A stretch of DNA of 64,000 bases from Aldehydirespirator sp963667505 (lineage in GTDB: Bacteria; Actinomycetota; Acidimicrobiia; Acidimicrobiales; Aldehydirespiratoraceae): NCBI GenBank assembly GCA_963667505.2, contig OY763490.2:1550001-1614000 (forward strand), in the 5' to 3' direction. A program made the translations under genes and the position numbers. This document shows, in pieces, positions 7,888 to 16,844 of the stretch. Each line of letters opens with the position of its first letter. Position 1 is the first letter of the stretch. Under the pieces are notes generated by a model that did no database searches, was not told the DNA's origin, and saw only the letters and a list, made by a program, of their open reading frames with translations.

Positions 7888-8024
7888 AGAGCGAGCGCGA
7901 GTAGGTGATGGCCGCTCGCGTCGCGGCGGTGTCATTCCCGCTCTTGTTCGCTGCGCTCACGGGCCGCTCGGGCCACGGCCTCGCCCGTATGGGCCGGATT
8001 CGTTCACCTACCCGCTCGGCCTCT
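7888..8024 (+). repeat. Dispersed 137-bp repeat, copy 1
   Basis: The block starting AGAGCGAGCGCGAGTAGG and ending CTCGGCCTCT recurs in inverted orientation at 26304-26440 with one visible base difference, and in part at 42305-42364. Here it fills the gap between convergent ROK kinase and acyl-CoA dehydrogenase genes. It has an open frame in the same register in copies 1 and 2 but no start or RBS, so I treat it as non-coding. Confidence 0.9.
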
Positions 8025-8041
8025 AAGTCGGCCGGCGGCTC

Positions 8042-9160
8042 CTAGAAGGCGGCGATCTGGCGGCCTAAGTCGGCCAGCTGCTCCTCGGCGTGGCCCAGGG
8101 TGAGCTCGATGTGGCGGGCGGTCAGGAAGTGGCGGTGCAGCGGGTAGTCGCGGTCCACGCCAACGCCGCCGTGGACGTGGACTGCGGCGTGCACTACCCG
8201 GAAACCGCCTTCTGAGGCCCAGTACTTGGCGATGGCGATCTCCCGGTCGGCAGGCAGGCCGGCCGACAGGCGCCAGGCGGCCTGGTAAGCGGTGAGCCAC
8301 ATGGCCTCGGCGTCGATGTAGGAGTCGCCGGCCCGCTGACTCACAGCCTGGAAGGTGGCGATGGGCCGGTCGAACTGGTGGCGCTGCTTGGTGTAGTCGG
8401 CGGCCAGTTCGATGGCGGCCCGGGCCGCGCCGGCCATCATCATGCACAGACCGACATTGGTATGGCGTTCGATGAAACGAACGATCTCGATGCCGTCGGA
8501 CTCACCGCCACCGAGGAGCGCGTCGGCGCCGACTCGCACTCCCGACAGCTCGAAGCGGGCCTCCGGCCGCCCGGTCGTCACCTCCACGGTCAGCGCCTCC
8601 AGCCCCTCGACGTCCGTCGGCACGACGAACACGCCGACGCTTCCGTCGCCGAGCCGGGCCGGTACCAACGCGATGTCGGCGTCGAGTCCGCCTGCCACCA
8701 GCACCTTGGTGCCGTCGAGCACAAAGCATCGTTCGTCCGAGCGGGCCGTGGTCGTCGGCTCGGCAGGGTTCGTGCCGTCCTCGGCCAAGGCTGCGCAGGC
8801 CAGGACGGACCCGTCGGCGATGCCGGGCAGCCAGGCGGCTTGCTGTGCTTCGGTTCCGTAGGCGGCGATCGGCATGGCGCCCATGACCGCGGTGGTCAGC
8901 AGCGGCACCGGGGAGGCTCGGCGGCCGACCTGCTCCAGGGCCACCGCGGTCGACAGGAAACCGAGACCCAGGCCGCCGTGCTCCTCGGGCATCGACGCCG
9001 CTGCCACGCCAGTCGATGCCAGTGCGGCCCACGCCTTGCGATCGACGTGGTCGCCCGACGCCGCCAGGGACTTGAGGCGCTCGTGCGACGACATGTCGTC
9101 GAGCACCTGGGCGGTCAGATCCTGGATGGCCTGCTCCTCGTCGCCCAGCTCGAAGTCCAC
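8042..9160 (-). CDS. Acyl-CoA dehydrogenase (CaiA/FadE type)
   Basis: 372 aa from GTG 9160, which has GGAGGG about ten bases upstream; ATG 9178 adds six residues but lacks a ribosome site. Full ACAD layout: helical N-domain with MPEEHGGLGLG, beta domain with FVLDGTKVLVAGGLDAD, C-terminal helices QRHQFDRPIATFQAVSQR and HGGVGVDRDYPLHRHF. Oxidises acyl-CoA thioesters with FAD. It follows another ACAD (9279-10481) on the same strand. Such unlike pairs often form heterotetramers in steroid or branched side-chain degradation (the FadE28/29 pattern), which is inference here. Confidence 0.85.
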   Translation of the reverse strand: MDFELGDEEQAIQDLTAQVLDDMSSHERLKSLAASGDHVDRKAWAALASTGVAAASMPEEHGGLGLGFLSTAVALEQVGRRASPVPLLTTAVMGAMPIAAYGTEAQQAAWLPGIADGSVLACAALAEDGTNPAEPTTTARSDERCFVLDGTKVLVAGGLDADIALVPARLGDGSVGVFVVPTDVEGLEALTVEVTTGRPEARFELSGVRVGADALLGGGESDGIEIVRFIERHTNVGLCMMMAGAARAAIELAADYTKQRHQFDRPIATFQAVSQRAGDSYIDAEAMWLTAYQAAWRLSAGLPADREIAIAKYWASEGGFRVVHAAVHVHGGVGVDRDYPLHRHFLTARHIELTLGHAEEQLADLGRQIAAF

Positions 9161-9178
9161 CGGGCCTAGCCCTCCCAA

Positions 9179-9231
9179 CCGTTCTGTTCGAAGAAGCCTT
9201 CGTATATGACCAAGAACCTCGAACAGAACGG
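9179..9231. promoter_or_regulatory. 13-bp inverted repeat between the two acyl-CoA dehydrogenase genes
   Basis: CCGTTCTGTTCGA (9179-9191) is the exact reverse complement of TCGAACAGAACGG (9219-9231), with a 27-nt A/T-richer spacer. It sits directly before the start of the 8042-9160 gene and after the end of the 9279-10481 gene. It could be a TetR-type operator or an intercistronic stem. No T-run follows, so a simple terminator is less likely. Confidence 0.5.
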
Positions 9232-9278
9232 GCTGCGGCTGCCGGAGAGACTGAGCGCTGGCGGCGCGGGGCGCACGG

Positions 9279-10481
9279 CTAGCGGGAGGCTCGGGGGTAG
9301 CCGAGGCCGAACTGCGAGACCAGGTCGCGCTGCATCTCGTTGGTGCCGCCGCCGAAGGTGAGGATGACGGTGGAGCGGTACATCATCTCGAGGCGGGTCA
9401 AGTAGCCGGGCGAGCCCTCCACCACGTAGGAGCGCTGGCCGTACACCTGCATCAGCTTGCGGTAGGCGTCCACGTAGAACTCGGTGCCCGACACCTTCAC
9501 CGCCGAGGAGTCGGCCACGAAGGCGGCGATGGTGGCCATGTCGGGCTCGGCGCCGTCGATGCGGTTGGCCACCGTCCAGGCCACCTTCCAGTTGGCCAGG
9601 CGAAGGAACTCCAGCCGGGCGGCCACCTCGGCCAGGTTACGCTGCACCCACGGCTCGTCGATCACGTAGGACCCGTCGGCCCGCTTGGCCGTCTTCGCCC
9701 ACTCCACGCACTCCTCGAAGCGCTTCGTGACCATCCCCGACGAGCAGATCGTCACCCGCTCCCGGTTGAGCTGGCTGGTGATCAGGCCCCAGCCCCGGTT
9801 CTCCTCGCCGATCAGGGTGGACGCCGACACCCGGCAGTCGTCGAAGAACGTGTGGTTGATGTTGTGGGACGACAGCAGGTCGAGCGGCTCAATGCTGAGC
9901 CCCGGCGTGTCCATGGGGATGCAGAACAGCGAGATCCCCTTGTGCTTGGGCACTTCGGGGTCGGTGCGGGCCGCAAGCCAGATGTAGTCGGCGCCGGCGG
10001 CCAGCGAAGTCCAGGTCTTCTGGCCGTTGATCACATAGGTGTCGCCGTCTCGCACCGCCCGGGTGGTGAGAGACGCCAGGTCGGTGCCCGCGTCGGGCTC
10101 GGAGTAGCCGATGCAGAACGTGAGTTCGCCGCCGGCGATGCGGGGCAGGAAGAACTCCTTCTGCTCGTCGGTGCCGTACTGCATGATCGTCGGGCCGACG
10201 GTGTTGATGGTGAGCATCGGGATGGGCGCGCCCAGCGCCACCGACTCGTCGAACACGATGAACTGCTCCACCGCGGACAGACCCCGCCCGCCGTACTCGG
10301 TCGGCCAGCCCACCGCCAGCCAGCCGTCGCGGCCCATCTGGCGCACGATCCGCCGATGCACCGGCCCCACGCCCGGCTCCGCCCCCAGCGCGTCCCGCAC
10401 ATCGTCGGTCAGCAACTCGGCGTAGTAGGCCCGCAGCTCGTCCCGCAGGCCCTCCTGCTCAGCCGTGTACCCGATGTGCAT
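9279..10481 (-). CDS. Acyl-CoA dehydrogenase
   Basis: 400 aa. N-domain with GWLAVGWPTEYGGRG, the FAD/substrate segment FCIGYSEPDAGTDLASL, beta-strand motif YVINGQKTWTS, and C-terminal FGGGTNEMQRDLVSQFGLG. These are standard ACAD landmarks, closest in style to actinobacterial FadE proteins of sterol and branched acyl degradation. ATG 10481 begins MHIGYTAEQEGLRDELRAYY, the normal family start. Probably co-transcribed with the downstream ACAD at 8042-9160. Confidence 0.88.
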   Translation of the reverse strand: MHIGYTAEQEGLRDELRAYYAELLTDDVRDALGAEPGVGPVHRRIVRQMGRDGWLAVGWPTEYGGRGLSAVEQFIVFDESVALGAPIPMLTINTVGPTIMQYGTDEQKEFFLPRIAGGELTFCIGYSEPDAGTDLASLTTRAVRDGDTYVINGQKTWTSLAAGADYIWLAARTDPEVPKHKGISLFCIPMDTPGLSIEPLDLLSSHNINHTFFDDCRVSASTLIGEENRGWGLITSQLNRERVTICSSGMVTKRFEECVEWAKTAKRADGSYVIDEPWVQRNLAEVAARLEFLRLANWKVAWTVANRIDGAEPDMATIAAFVADSSAVKVSGTEFYVDAYRKLMQVYGQRSYVVEGSPGYLTRLEMMYRSTVILTFGGGTNEMQRDLVSQFGLGYPRASR

Positions 10482-10529
10482 CGTCGCTGCCTCCCCACAG
10501 AGAGTACCGAACCCCTGCCGACGGGTTCG

Positions 10530-12947
10530 CTACTCGTAGCGGGTGCCGTTGGCTTTGATGTAGTCGAGCCATAGGGCTCCGGCGTCGGGGGCCAGGTCGC
10601 CGGGGCGGTAGGTGACCGACTGCAGGTTGCCGGTAAAGGGGAACGGGCCGTGGCGCTCGTAGACGTCCCAGCTCACCGGGGAGCGACGGTCGATGCCCAC
10701 GTCGATGCCCTCGAAGGGGGCCATCGCCATGAGCGACACCAGGCCGGGCGCCTCGGCGGCGCGCTCGCCGTCCACGCTGACCGTGGCGTTCCACACGAGG
10801 TTGCCGGGGTTCTCCATGGCGAGCTGGACGCTGGTCGTGCCGTCGGCGAGCGGGCCGCAGTCGAGCAGTTTCATGTCGCCGTAGGCGTTGTGGGCGAAGA
10901 AGAGCCGGTCGTCGTCCACGTACAGCATGTAGCCGCCGCCCTGGTCGCCGTGGGCCACCAGCACACCCGCTTCGCCGGGCTGCCAGCGCAGCGACACGTC
11001 GATGTCGAAGTTCTTCTGGAAGATGAGCTGCTGGGAGCGCCAGCGCTCCAGAGTGGGGGTGCCGGGCCTGAGCCGGGTCTCGGCGGCCAGCTCCGCGTAC
11101 CACGGGGGACGCTGGATCCTGACTAGCTGGTTGCCCTCGTCGAGGGGGTAGACCTGATTGGCCCAGGCGGCCCGGTCCCAGGCCTGCTGCAGCTCTTCGA
11201 GCTTGTCGGGGTGCTCGGCGGCCAGGTCGCGGCTCTCGGTGGGGTCCTCGGACAGGTTGTGCAGCTCCCAGCGGTCGGCGCTGAACGGCCGCCGGGGGCG
11301 GTGGCAGGTGACCACCGACCAGCCGTCTCGGTAGAAGCCGCGGTGGCCGATCATCTCGTAGTACTGCTCGGGGTGGGTGGACGGCGCCGACGGGTCGGCC
11401 AGCGTCGCCGCGAAGCTGGCCCCGGCGGGCTCGGGCACCGGCACGCCGTGGCGCTCAGCGGCCACCGGAACCCCGCACAGCTCGGCCAGGGTCGGGAACA
11501 CGTCGGTGACGTGCTGATACTGCGTGCGAATGCCTCCGGCCGGCAGAGCATCGGCCGAGACTGCCTCTGCCGCTCGCCTCCTGCCCTCGCCGCGGCCCCT
11601 CCCAGCTCCGGCACTGGAGAATCCCGCGGGCCAGTTGAGGATGAACGGGACGCTGTGGCCGCCTCGGTGGGTGTTGATCTTGTAGAGCCGGAACGGGGTG
11701 CACGACACCATGGCCCAGCCCATCGGGTAGTGGGCCAGCGTGCGGGGGCCGCCCAGCAGGTCGAGGCGGGCGTAGTCGGTGTCGACCACCTCCAGTTCGG
11801 TGTCGCGCACCTGGGTCAGCAGCGTGCGGAAGTAGGCGGAAGTGCCGGTGTACTGGCCTTCCCGCGAGCCGCCGTTGTCGCTGGTGAACAGCACGATGGT
11901 GTTGTCCCACTCGCCGACGGCCTCCAAGTGGCGGCGCAGGCGCCCGAAGTTTCTGTCGACGTTGTGGACCATGCCCGCGTACACCTCCATGTAGCGGGCG
12001 AACAGCTCCTTGGAACGGTCGTCGAGGTCGTCCCAGGGGCCTACTTCGTGGCGCTCCTCGGTATTGCGGGGCGGCAGCACCGCTTCCGGCGGCACCACGC
12101 CCAGTTCCCGCTGGCGTTCGAAGCGCTCGGCCCGCAGCACATCCCAGCCCCGGTCGAAACGGCCCCGGAACCGCTCGATGTCGGCCTCGGGGGCCTGCAA
12201 CGGCGCATGCACCGCGCCGTGGGAGAAGTACATGAGGAACGGCCTGGTCGGATGCGACGACCTCAGCTCGTCCACCATGCGCAGCGCCTGGTCGGTGAGG
12301 TCGTCGGTGAAGTAGTAGCCGTCGGGGTAGGCGTCGGTGTCGATGTGGTGGTTGTCCTCGTAGAGCCGGTGCGGCTGGTGGAAGTTGGTGAACGCGTCGA
12401 GGATGCCGTAGTAGCGGTCGAAACCCCGCTGAAGCGGCCAGCTCGCCTTGGGGGCGCCGTCGCTGAGGTGGGCGTCCTTGGTGAGGTGCCACTTCCCCAC
12501 CATGAACGTGGCCCAGCCCGCGTCCCGGAACGCCTCGGCCATCGTCACCGTGTTGTCTCGCAGTTCGTGGGCGTAGCCGGGGAAGCCGGGGTCGCTGTGG
12601 GGCACGGTGGCCATCCCGGCCATGTGATGGTTGAGCCCGGTCAGCAGCGACGCCCTCGTCGGCGAGCACATCGGATTGACGTGGAAGTCGGTGAAGCGCA
12701 GCCCCTCGACAGCCAGGCGGTCGAGCTCGGGGGTGTCGATCTCGGAGCCGTAGCAGCCCAGGTCGGAGTAGCCGAGGTCGTCGGCCATCATCACGATCAC
12801 GTTGGGCGCGCCCTCGGGCGCGGTCGGCGGCTGCGGCCAGTGCGGCTCCGAGGTGGAGAAGATCCTGCCGACAGTGCCATCGAACCCCGCGTACGGCCCG
12901 GCCGGGTCGAAGTCCGATGCCGACGAGCCACCGGGGCTTGCGGTCAC
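10530..12947 (-). CDS. Arylsulfatase family sulfatase (Cys-type, formylglycine-dependent)
   Basis: 805 aa from GTG 12947, whose GTGA overlaps the stop of the amidohydrolase; the longer open frame upstream is shadow sequence. Metal-binding start PNVIVMMADDLGYSDLGCYG, sulfatase signature CSPTRASLLTG whose cysteine would become formylglycine, and SDNGGS later. The C-terminal ~200 residues (after residue ~600) form a beta-rich domain seen in large AtsA-type arylsulfatases. No signal peptide is evident at this start, suggesting a cytoplasmic enzyme or a mis-assigned start. It needs a formylglycine-generating enzyme encoded elsewhere. Confidence 0.85.
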   Translation of the reverse strand: MTASPGGSSASDFDPAGPYAGFDGTVGRIFSTSEPHWPQPPTAPEGAPNVIVMMADDLGYSDLGCYGSEIDTPELDRLAVEGLRFTDFHVNPMCSPTRASLLTGLNHHMAGMATVPHSDPGFPGYAHELRDNTVTMAEAFRDAGWATFMVGKWHLTKDAHLSDGAPKASWPLQRGFDRYYGILDAFTNFHQPHRLYEDNHHIDTDAYPDGYYFTDDLTDQALRMVDELRSSHPTRPFLMYFSHGAVHAPLQAPEADIERFRGRFDRGWDVLRAERFERQRELGVVPPEAVLPPRNTEERHEVGPWDDLDDRSKELFARYMEVYAGMVHNVDRNFGRLRRHLEAVGEWDNTIVLFTSDNGGSREGQYTGTSAYFRTLLTQVRDTELEVVDTDYARLDLLGGPRTLAHYPMGWAMVSCTPFRLYKINTHRGGHSVPFILNWPAGFSSAGAGRGRGEGRRRAAEAVSADALPAGGIRTQYQHVTDVFPTLAELCGVPVAAERHGVPVPEPAGASFAATLADPSAPSTHPEQYYEMIGHRGFYRDGWSVVTCHRPRRPFSADRWELHNLSEDPTESRDLAAEHPDKLEELQQAWDRAAWANQVYPLDEGNQLVRIQRPPWYAELAAETRLRPGTPTLERWRSQQLIFQKNFDIDVSLRWQPGEAGVLVAHGDQGGGYMLYVDDDRLFFAHNAYGDMKLLDCGPLADGTTSVQLAMENPGNLVWNATVSVDGERAAEAPGLVSLMAMAPFEGIDVGIDRRSPVSWDVYERHGPFPFTGNLQSVTYRPGDLAPDAGALWLDYIKANGTRYE

Positions 12948-14185
12948 GGTTTGAAGAAGGCGGGGCTGGTGGCCTTGGCCGGGATCTCGGCCAGCGGGGT
13001 GGCGACCTGCTCGACGGTGGGGCCGTGCTCGGCGGCCAGCGGGGCGAGCCGGTCGAGGTCGAAGCCGTAGAGTCCAGCCGCATTGGCGCCCAGCACGGCC
13101 CGCATGTCTTCGGCCGACCAGTCGCTGAACGCCCGCTGCAGGCTCTCCAGCGAATACGGGTAGGTGCCCTCGTGATGGGGGTAGTCGCTGCCCCACATCA
13201 CCTTGTGCACGCCGAGGGTGCGGATGGCGGCCGCCTCGCCCGGCGACGGGAAGCTGGCCCCGATCCACACGTTGCGGTCGAAGTACTCCGACGGCTTCAG
13301 CGGCAGCACGATGTCGGCCGCGAAGCCGAGCTCGCCCACCCGGCCGGAGCGCATCTGGCGGTGGTAGCCGTCCATGCGGCGCAGCTCCTCCACCAGCCAG
13401 GCCACGCCCTGCTCGGTCATCACGTAGCGCAGCGTCGGGAAGCGCTCGAAGACCCCCGACATGATCAGGTGGGCCAGGTTGCGGTGCGAGAAGAACGGCA
13501 CCTCCATCAGGAAGATCACCCCGGCCGCGGGGGCGTCGCCGTAGTCGGGGCCGCCGTTGCCGCCGTGCTGGGTGACCACCAGCCCCAGGTCGGCCACCGC
13601 CGCCCACAGCTTGTCCCAGCGGGGGTCCCAGTAGCCGGGCAGGTCGCTGTCGGGCGCGATATGGGGCAGCAGGAAGCTGCGGAACCCCTCGGCCGCGGCC
13701 CATTCGAGGGTGGCCACCGCGTCGTCGAGGTCCTCGGCGAAGATCTGGGGCAGGCCGCGGCGCTGGTCGGGATAGTGGGCGCACCAGTCGCGCAGCCAGC
13801 GGTTGTGGGCGGCGATGCCGGCAAAACGCCGCTCGTAGTCAGCCCGGTCCGACGGCGGACGGGCCACCAGCGCGCCGGTCGGGTAGAACGGCGGCACGGT
13901 GTTGGGGAACGTGATCTCGGCCACGATGCCGTCGTCGTACTGCTCGGCCAGGCGGCGCTCGTCGTCCCAGTTGCGGGAGCGCCCGTCGTCCTGGAGGTCG
14001 CGGTAGGGGTTGCGGTAGGCGCCCCGCCACGCCTTGAACTCGTCGCGCCAGGCCGGGTCGAGGTACTCCTCGTAGGCGGCCATGTTCCCGCCGGCATGGC
14101 AGTCCGACGAGATGATCGTGTACCGCTCGGTCGCCTCGGTCGCCACGTCGGCGGTCTGTCCTGCATCGCTGCGCAGCTCGCTCAT
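12944..14185 (-). CDS. Amidohydrolase family protein (amidohydrolase 2, PF04909-like)
   Basis: 413 aa from ATG 14185, preceded by AGGGGGA; ATG 14218 lacks a ribosome site. Metal-site motifs of the family: ISSDCHAGG near the N-terminus, VTQHGGNGG mid-protein, and MWGSDYPHHEGTYPYS in the C-terminal third. Relatives are metal-dependent hydrolases or decarboxylases of cyclic or aromatic acids. The 4-nt GTGA overlap with the sulfatase gene implies coupled expression, perhaps acting on the same sulfated compound; substrate unknown. Divergent from the PhyH gene at 14312. Confidence 0.82.
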   Translation of the reverse strand: MSELRSDAGQTADVATEATERYTIISSDCHAGGNMAAYEEYLDPAWRDEFKAWRGAYRNPYRDLQDDGRSRNWDDERRLAEQYDDGIVAEITFPNTVPPFYPTGALVARPPSDRADYERRFAGIAAHNRWLRDWCAHYPDQRRGLPQIFAEDLDDAVATLEWAAAEGFRSFLLPHIAPDSDLPGYWDPRWDKLWAAVADLGLVVTQHGGNGGPDYGDAPAAGVIFLMEVPFFSHRNLAHLIMSGVFERFPTLRYVMTEQGVAWLVEELRRMDGYHRQMRSGRVGELGFAADIVLPLKPSEYFDRNVWIGASFPSPGEAAAIRTLGVHKVMWGSDYPHHEGTYPYSLESLQRAFSDWSAEDMRAVLGANAAGLYGFDLDRLAPLAAEHGPTVEQVATPLAEIPAKATSPAFFKP

Positions 14186-14311
14186 CGGCCCTGTCCCCCT
14201 CAGCCGGTCGTCTGGCATTGTTGTCGCGGCAGTGTACGCGGCCGGTCCGCACCGGCACCGGCGGGCGCACGCGGGTTACGCTGGCAGGCAGGCCGACTGA
14301 TGGGAGCCGCC

Positions 14312-15535
14312 ATGGTCTCGGTGGACATGCGCACCCGGCTCGACGGCGACGTGGTCCTGATCGACCCCGCGGTCTTCGTGGGCGACGACCTTCCCGAGCT
14401 CCTCGACCGCAACGGCGAGCTGGCCGCCCGGGGCGCGGCCCTGGTGGGTGCCAAGGCACTGGGGATCGACGTGGACGGCGTCCGCTTCACCTTGGAGCCG
14501 ACGGCGCGGACCATCGAGCTGCGGCGAGGCACGTCCGGCGCCCGGGTGGTGGTGCAACTCGACCGGGGATCGTTCAGCGATCTGGTGCAGGACCTGCAGA
14601 CCCCTCAGACGCTGGCCACGTCGTTGGTGACCCGCCTGCCGATGGCCGACCATTTCCGCTGGCTCAAATGGTGGCCGGTGCTGCGGGCCGTCATCGACGG
14701 CCGGGCCGTGTACGAGCCCGGCGACATCGACTTCGTCGGCGCCGACGGCGAGCCGCTCGACCTGGGCCGGCGCTTCACCCCCGACGACCGCGACGCCGAG
14801 ATGGCCCATTTCCTGGGCGAGGCCGGGTTCCTGCACCTGAGGGGATGGTGGCCGTCCGAGCTGATGGCCCAGGTGTCCGCCGACATGGACCGGGCCCTGC
14901 CCCGCTACCGGCCCGACGACGGGCGCAGCTGGTGGGCGACCACCGGCGACGGCGCCGAGCGATGCGTGCGGATGCGCTTCTTCCAGGAGCACTCGCCCGA
15001 CACCAGCGGCCTGCTCGAAGACCCCCGACACCTGCGGATCGGCGCCCTGACCGACGACGGGCACGTGGCCCGGACCCGGGTCCACGGCGAGAACAGCATC
15101 GAAGCTCTGGTGAAGCCGCTGGACGTGGTGTCGGGCATCTCCGACCTGCCGTGGCACAAGGACTGCAGCCTGGGCCGCCACAGCTACGACTGCTGCGCGA
15201 TGACGACTGGGATATCCGTCACCGGCGCAGACGCCCGTTCGGGCCAGTTGGCGGTGGTGGCCGGGTCGCATCGGGCCAACGTGCAGCCCAACTTCATCCA
15301 CCCCTACCTCGACCTGCCGGTGGTGCCTCTGCCCACCGAGGCCGGCGACGTGACCGTGCATCTCAGCTGCACGCTGCACATGAGCCACGCGCCCGTCGAC
15401 CGGGAGCGGCGGGTGATGTACACCGGCTTCTCGCTTCCGGGCGAGCGGGGCAACACCATCGGCGCCGACCTCGGCTCGGTGCGCGAGAACGCCTATCGCA
15501 AGGTGAGCCAGACCCCGGCCGCCCTCCAGCACTGA
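14312..15535 (+). CDS. Phytanoyl-CoA dioxygenase (PhyH) family oxygenase
   Basis: 407 aa. ATG 14312 has GGGAG five bases upstream; ATG 14300 adds four residues. The first ~150 residues form an extra domain; the Fe(II)/2-oxoglutarate core starts near FLGEAGFLHLRGWW. The iron triad is recognisable as WHKDCSLGRH (HxD) and a distal His in SCTLHMSHAP, with Arg nearby. Such enzymes hydroxylate diverse small molecules; substrate unknown. Followed after 16 nt by an SMP-30 lactonase, so the two may share a catabolic pathway. Confidence 0.78.
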   Translation: MVSVDMRTRLDGDVVLIDPAVFVGDDLPELLDRNGELAARGAALVGAKALGIDVDGVRFTLEPTARTIELRRGTSGARVVVQLDRGSFSDLVQDLQTPQTLATSLVTRLPMADHFRWLKWWPVLRAVIDGRAVYEPGDIDFVGADGEPLDLGRRFTPDDRDAEMAHFLGEAGFLHLRGWWPSELMAQVSADMDRALPRYRPDDGRSWWATTGDGAERCVRMRFFQEHSPDTSGLLEDPRHLRIGALTDDGHVARTRVHGENSIEALVKPLDVVSGISDLPWHKDCSLGRHSYDCCAMTTGISVTGADARSGQLAVVAGSHRANVQPNFIHPYLDLPVVPLPTEAGDVTVHLSCTLHMSHAPVDRERRVMYTGFSLPGERGNTIGADLGSVRENAYRKVSQTPAALQH

Positions 15536-15551
15536 GACGGCAAAGGCTGTG

Positions 15552-16430
15552 ATGATCGACGCCGAGGTCGTCCATGCCGCCGAGGCCGAGCTGGGCGAGG
15601 GGTGTGTGTGGTCGCCGGTGGAGGACCTGCTCGTCTGGGTGGACATCAACGGGCGGGCCGTGCACCGCTTCGACCATGCATCGGGCCGGCCCGTGTCGGT
15701 GTGGCGCTACCCGGAGCCGGTCGGCAACGCCGAGCCCCGGGCCGGCGGCGGTCTCGCCCTCGGCCTGGGCGCCTCTGTGGCGCTCACCGACCGGGCCGGT
15801 GCCGTCGAGACCGTCATCGAGCTCCCCGGCGAGCCCGACTCGCACCGCACCAACGACGGCGCGGTGGCCCCGGACGGCCGGCTGTTCCAGGGGACGATGA
15901 GCGACGCCGAGCCTGGCGCGCCCGTCGGCGCGCTCTATCGGGTGGACGCCGACGGCTCGGCCCGCCGAGTGCTCGAAGAAGTGAGAATCTCCAACGGGAT
16001 GGGCTGGAGCCCCGACGGTGCGACGATGTACTACATCGACACCCTGACGTTCCGGGTGGACTGCTTCGACTACGACCCCGACACCGGCGAGATCGACGGG
16101 CGGCGCCCGCTGGTGACCTTCGACGGGAGCACGGGCGCGCCCGACGGGATGTGCATGGACTCCGAGGGCTGCCTTTGGGTTGCGATGTTCGGCGGCTACC
16201 AGGTGCAGCGCTTCTCGCCCGACGGCGAACGGCTCGAGACGGTGGCCACGCCGGGCGCCCCGCAGACCACCTGCTGCTGCTTCGGCGGGCCCGACCTCGA
16301 CACTCTCTACATCACCACCGGACGCAGCCCGATAGCCGGCGTCAGCACCGAGGGCGAGCCCAACTCGGGAGCGCTGTTCGCGGCCGACGTGGACGCCACC
16401 GGACAGCCCACCAACCTCTTCGCCGGCTGA
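15552..16430 (+). CDS. SMP-30/gluconolactonase/LRE family beta-propeller hydrolase
   Basis: 292 aa from ATG 15552 (GTG 15549 immediately before is possible). Beta-propeller landmarks: AELGEGCVWSP with the metal-binding Glu near residue 15, HRTNDGAVAPDGR, ISNGMGWSPDGATMYYIDT, and APDGMCMDSEGCLWVA with metal-binding Asn/Asp positions. Enzymes of this family hydrolyse sugar or other lactones using Ca or Zn. It lies 16 bp after the PhyH gene on the same strand and is likely co-expressed. Confidence 0.85.
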   Translation: MIDAEVVHAAEAELGEGCVWSPVEDLLVWVDINGRAVHRFDHASGRPVSVWRYPEPVGNAEPRAGGGLALGLGASVALTDRAGAVETVIELPGEPDSHRTNDGAVAPDGRLFQGTMSDAEPGAPVGALYRVDADGSARRVLEEVRISNGMGWSPDGATMYYIDTLTFRVDCFDYDPDTGEIDGRRPLVTFDGSTGAPDGMCMDSEGCLWVAMFGGYQVQRFSPDGERLETVATPGAPQTTCCCFGGPDLDTLYITTGRSPIAGVSTEGEPNSGALFAADVDATGQPTNLFAG

Positions 16431-16553
16431 TCCACGCTCAGAAGCTCGAAGAACCGCACTCAAGATACTCTGCGCGGCTTATCAGGCTTGCCATTATGGA
16501 TGTGACAGATCGCTATAGGCTGCAAGGCTTGTGGCGCTCGGAGCGGACCTCGC

Positions 16554-16787
16554 ATGGATCTCGCCCCCGACGCGCAGCGGGCCTACCTTGCGGCGATGGC
16601 GACGATGGGGCCGAGGCCGCATCGTTCAGGACGGACGGCGAAGGCGTTGGGCAAGCGATCGACGCAGGTCGGGCCGGTTCGCCAGTCGTTGATCAAGCGT
16701 GGCCTGTGCTACTCGCCCCGCCATGATGTGATCGCCTTCACGGTGCCGATGTTCGACGACTTCATTCTCCGCCACCACGACCAGTGA
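16554..16787 (+). pseudogene. C-terminal winged-helix fragment of an AAA ATPase
   Basis: 77 codons reading DLAPDAQRAYLAAMA, GKRSTQVGPVRQSLI and RGLCYSPRHDVIAFTVPMFD, which is the usual C-terminal DNA-binding end of actinobacterial AAA-ATPases of the COG1672 type. The P-loop domain that should precede it is absent; upstream sequence (16431-16553) shows no homologous frame and no ribosome site. It looks like the surviving tail of a deleted gene, though expression of the small wHTH alone cannot be excluded. 16431-16553 otherwise holds nothing I recognise. Confidence 0.6.
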
Positions 16788-16844
16788 CACCCCCCTAGAC
16801 CTCTACTCCCGACCTCTCCCCTCCACAAAGGACGGCTCATATCC

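Noticed and set aside
7888..8024. Coding sequence in the 137-bp repeat
   Set aside because: A shared frame exists in copies 1 and 2, but it has no start codon or ribosome site of its own, and near-identity of the DNA explains the shared frame. The third copy is truncated.
10530..13784. A single 1084-aa sulfatase fusion protein
   Set aside because: The part before 12947 is the antisense-frame shadow of the amidohydrolase gene; sulfatase homology begins just after the GTG at 12947.
16488..16519. Promoter TTGCCA...TATAGG before the ATPase fragment
   Set aside because: The spacer is 20 bp and nothing convincing lies downstream except the remnant.
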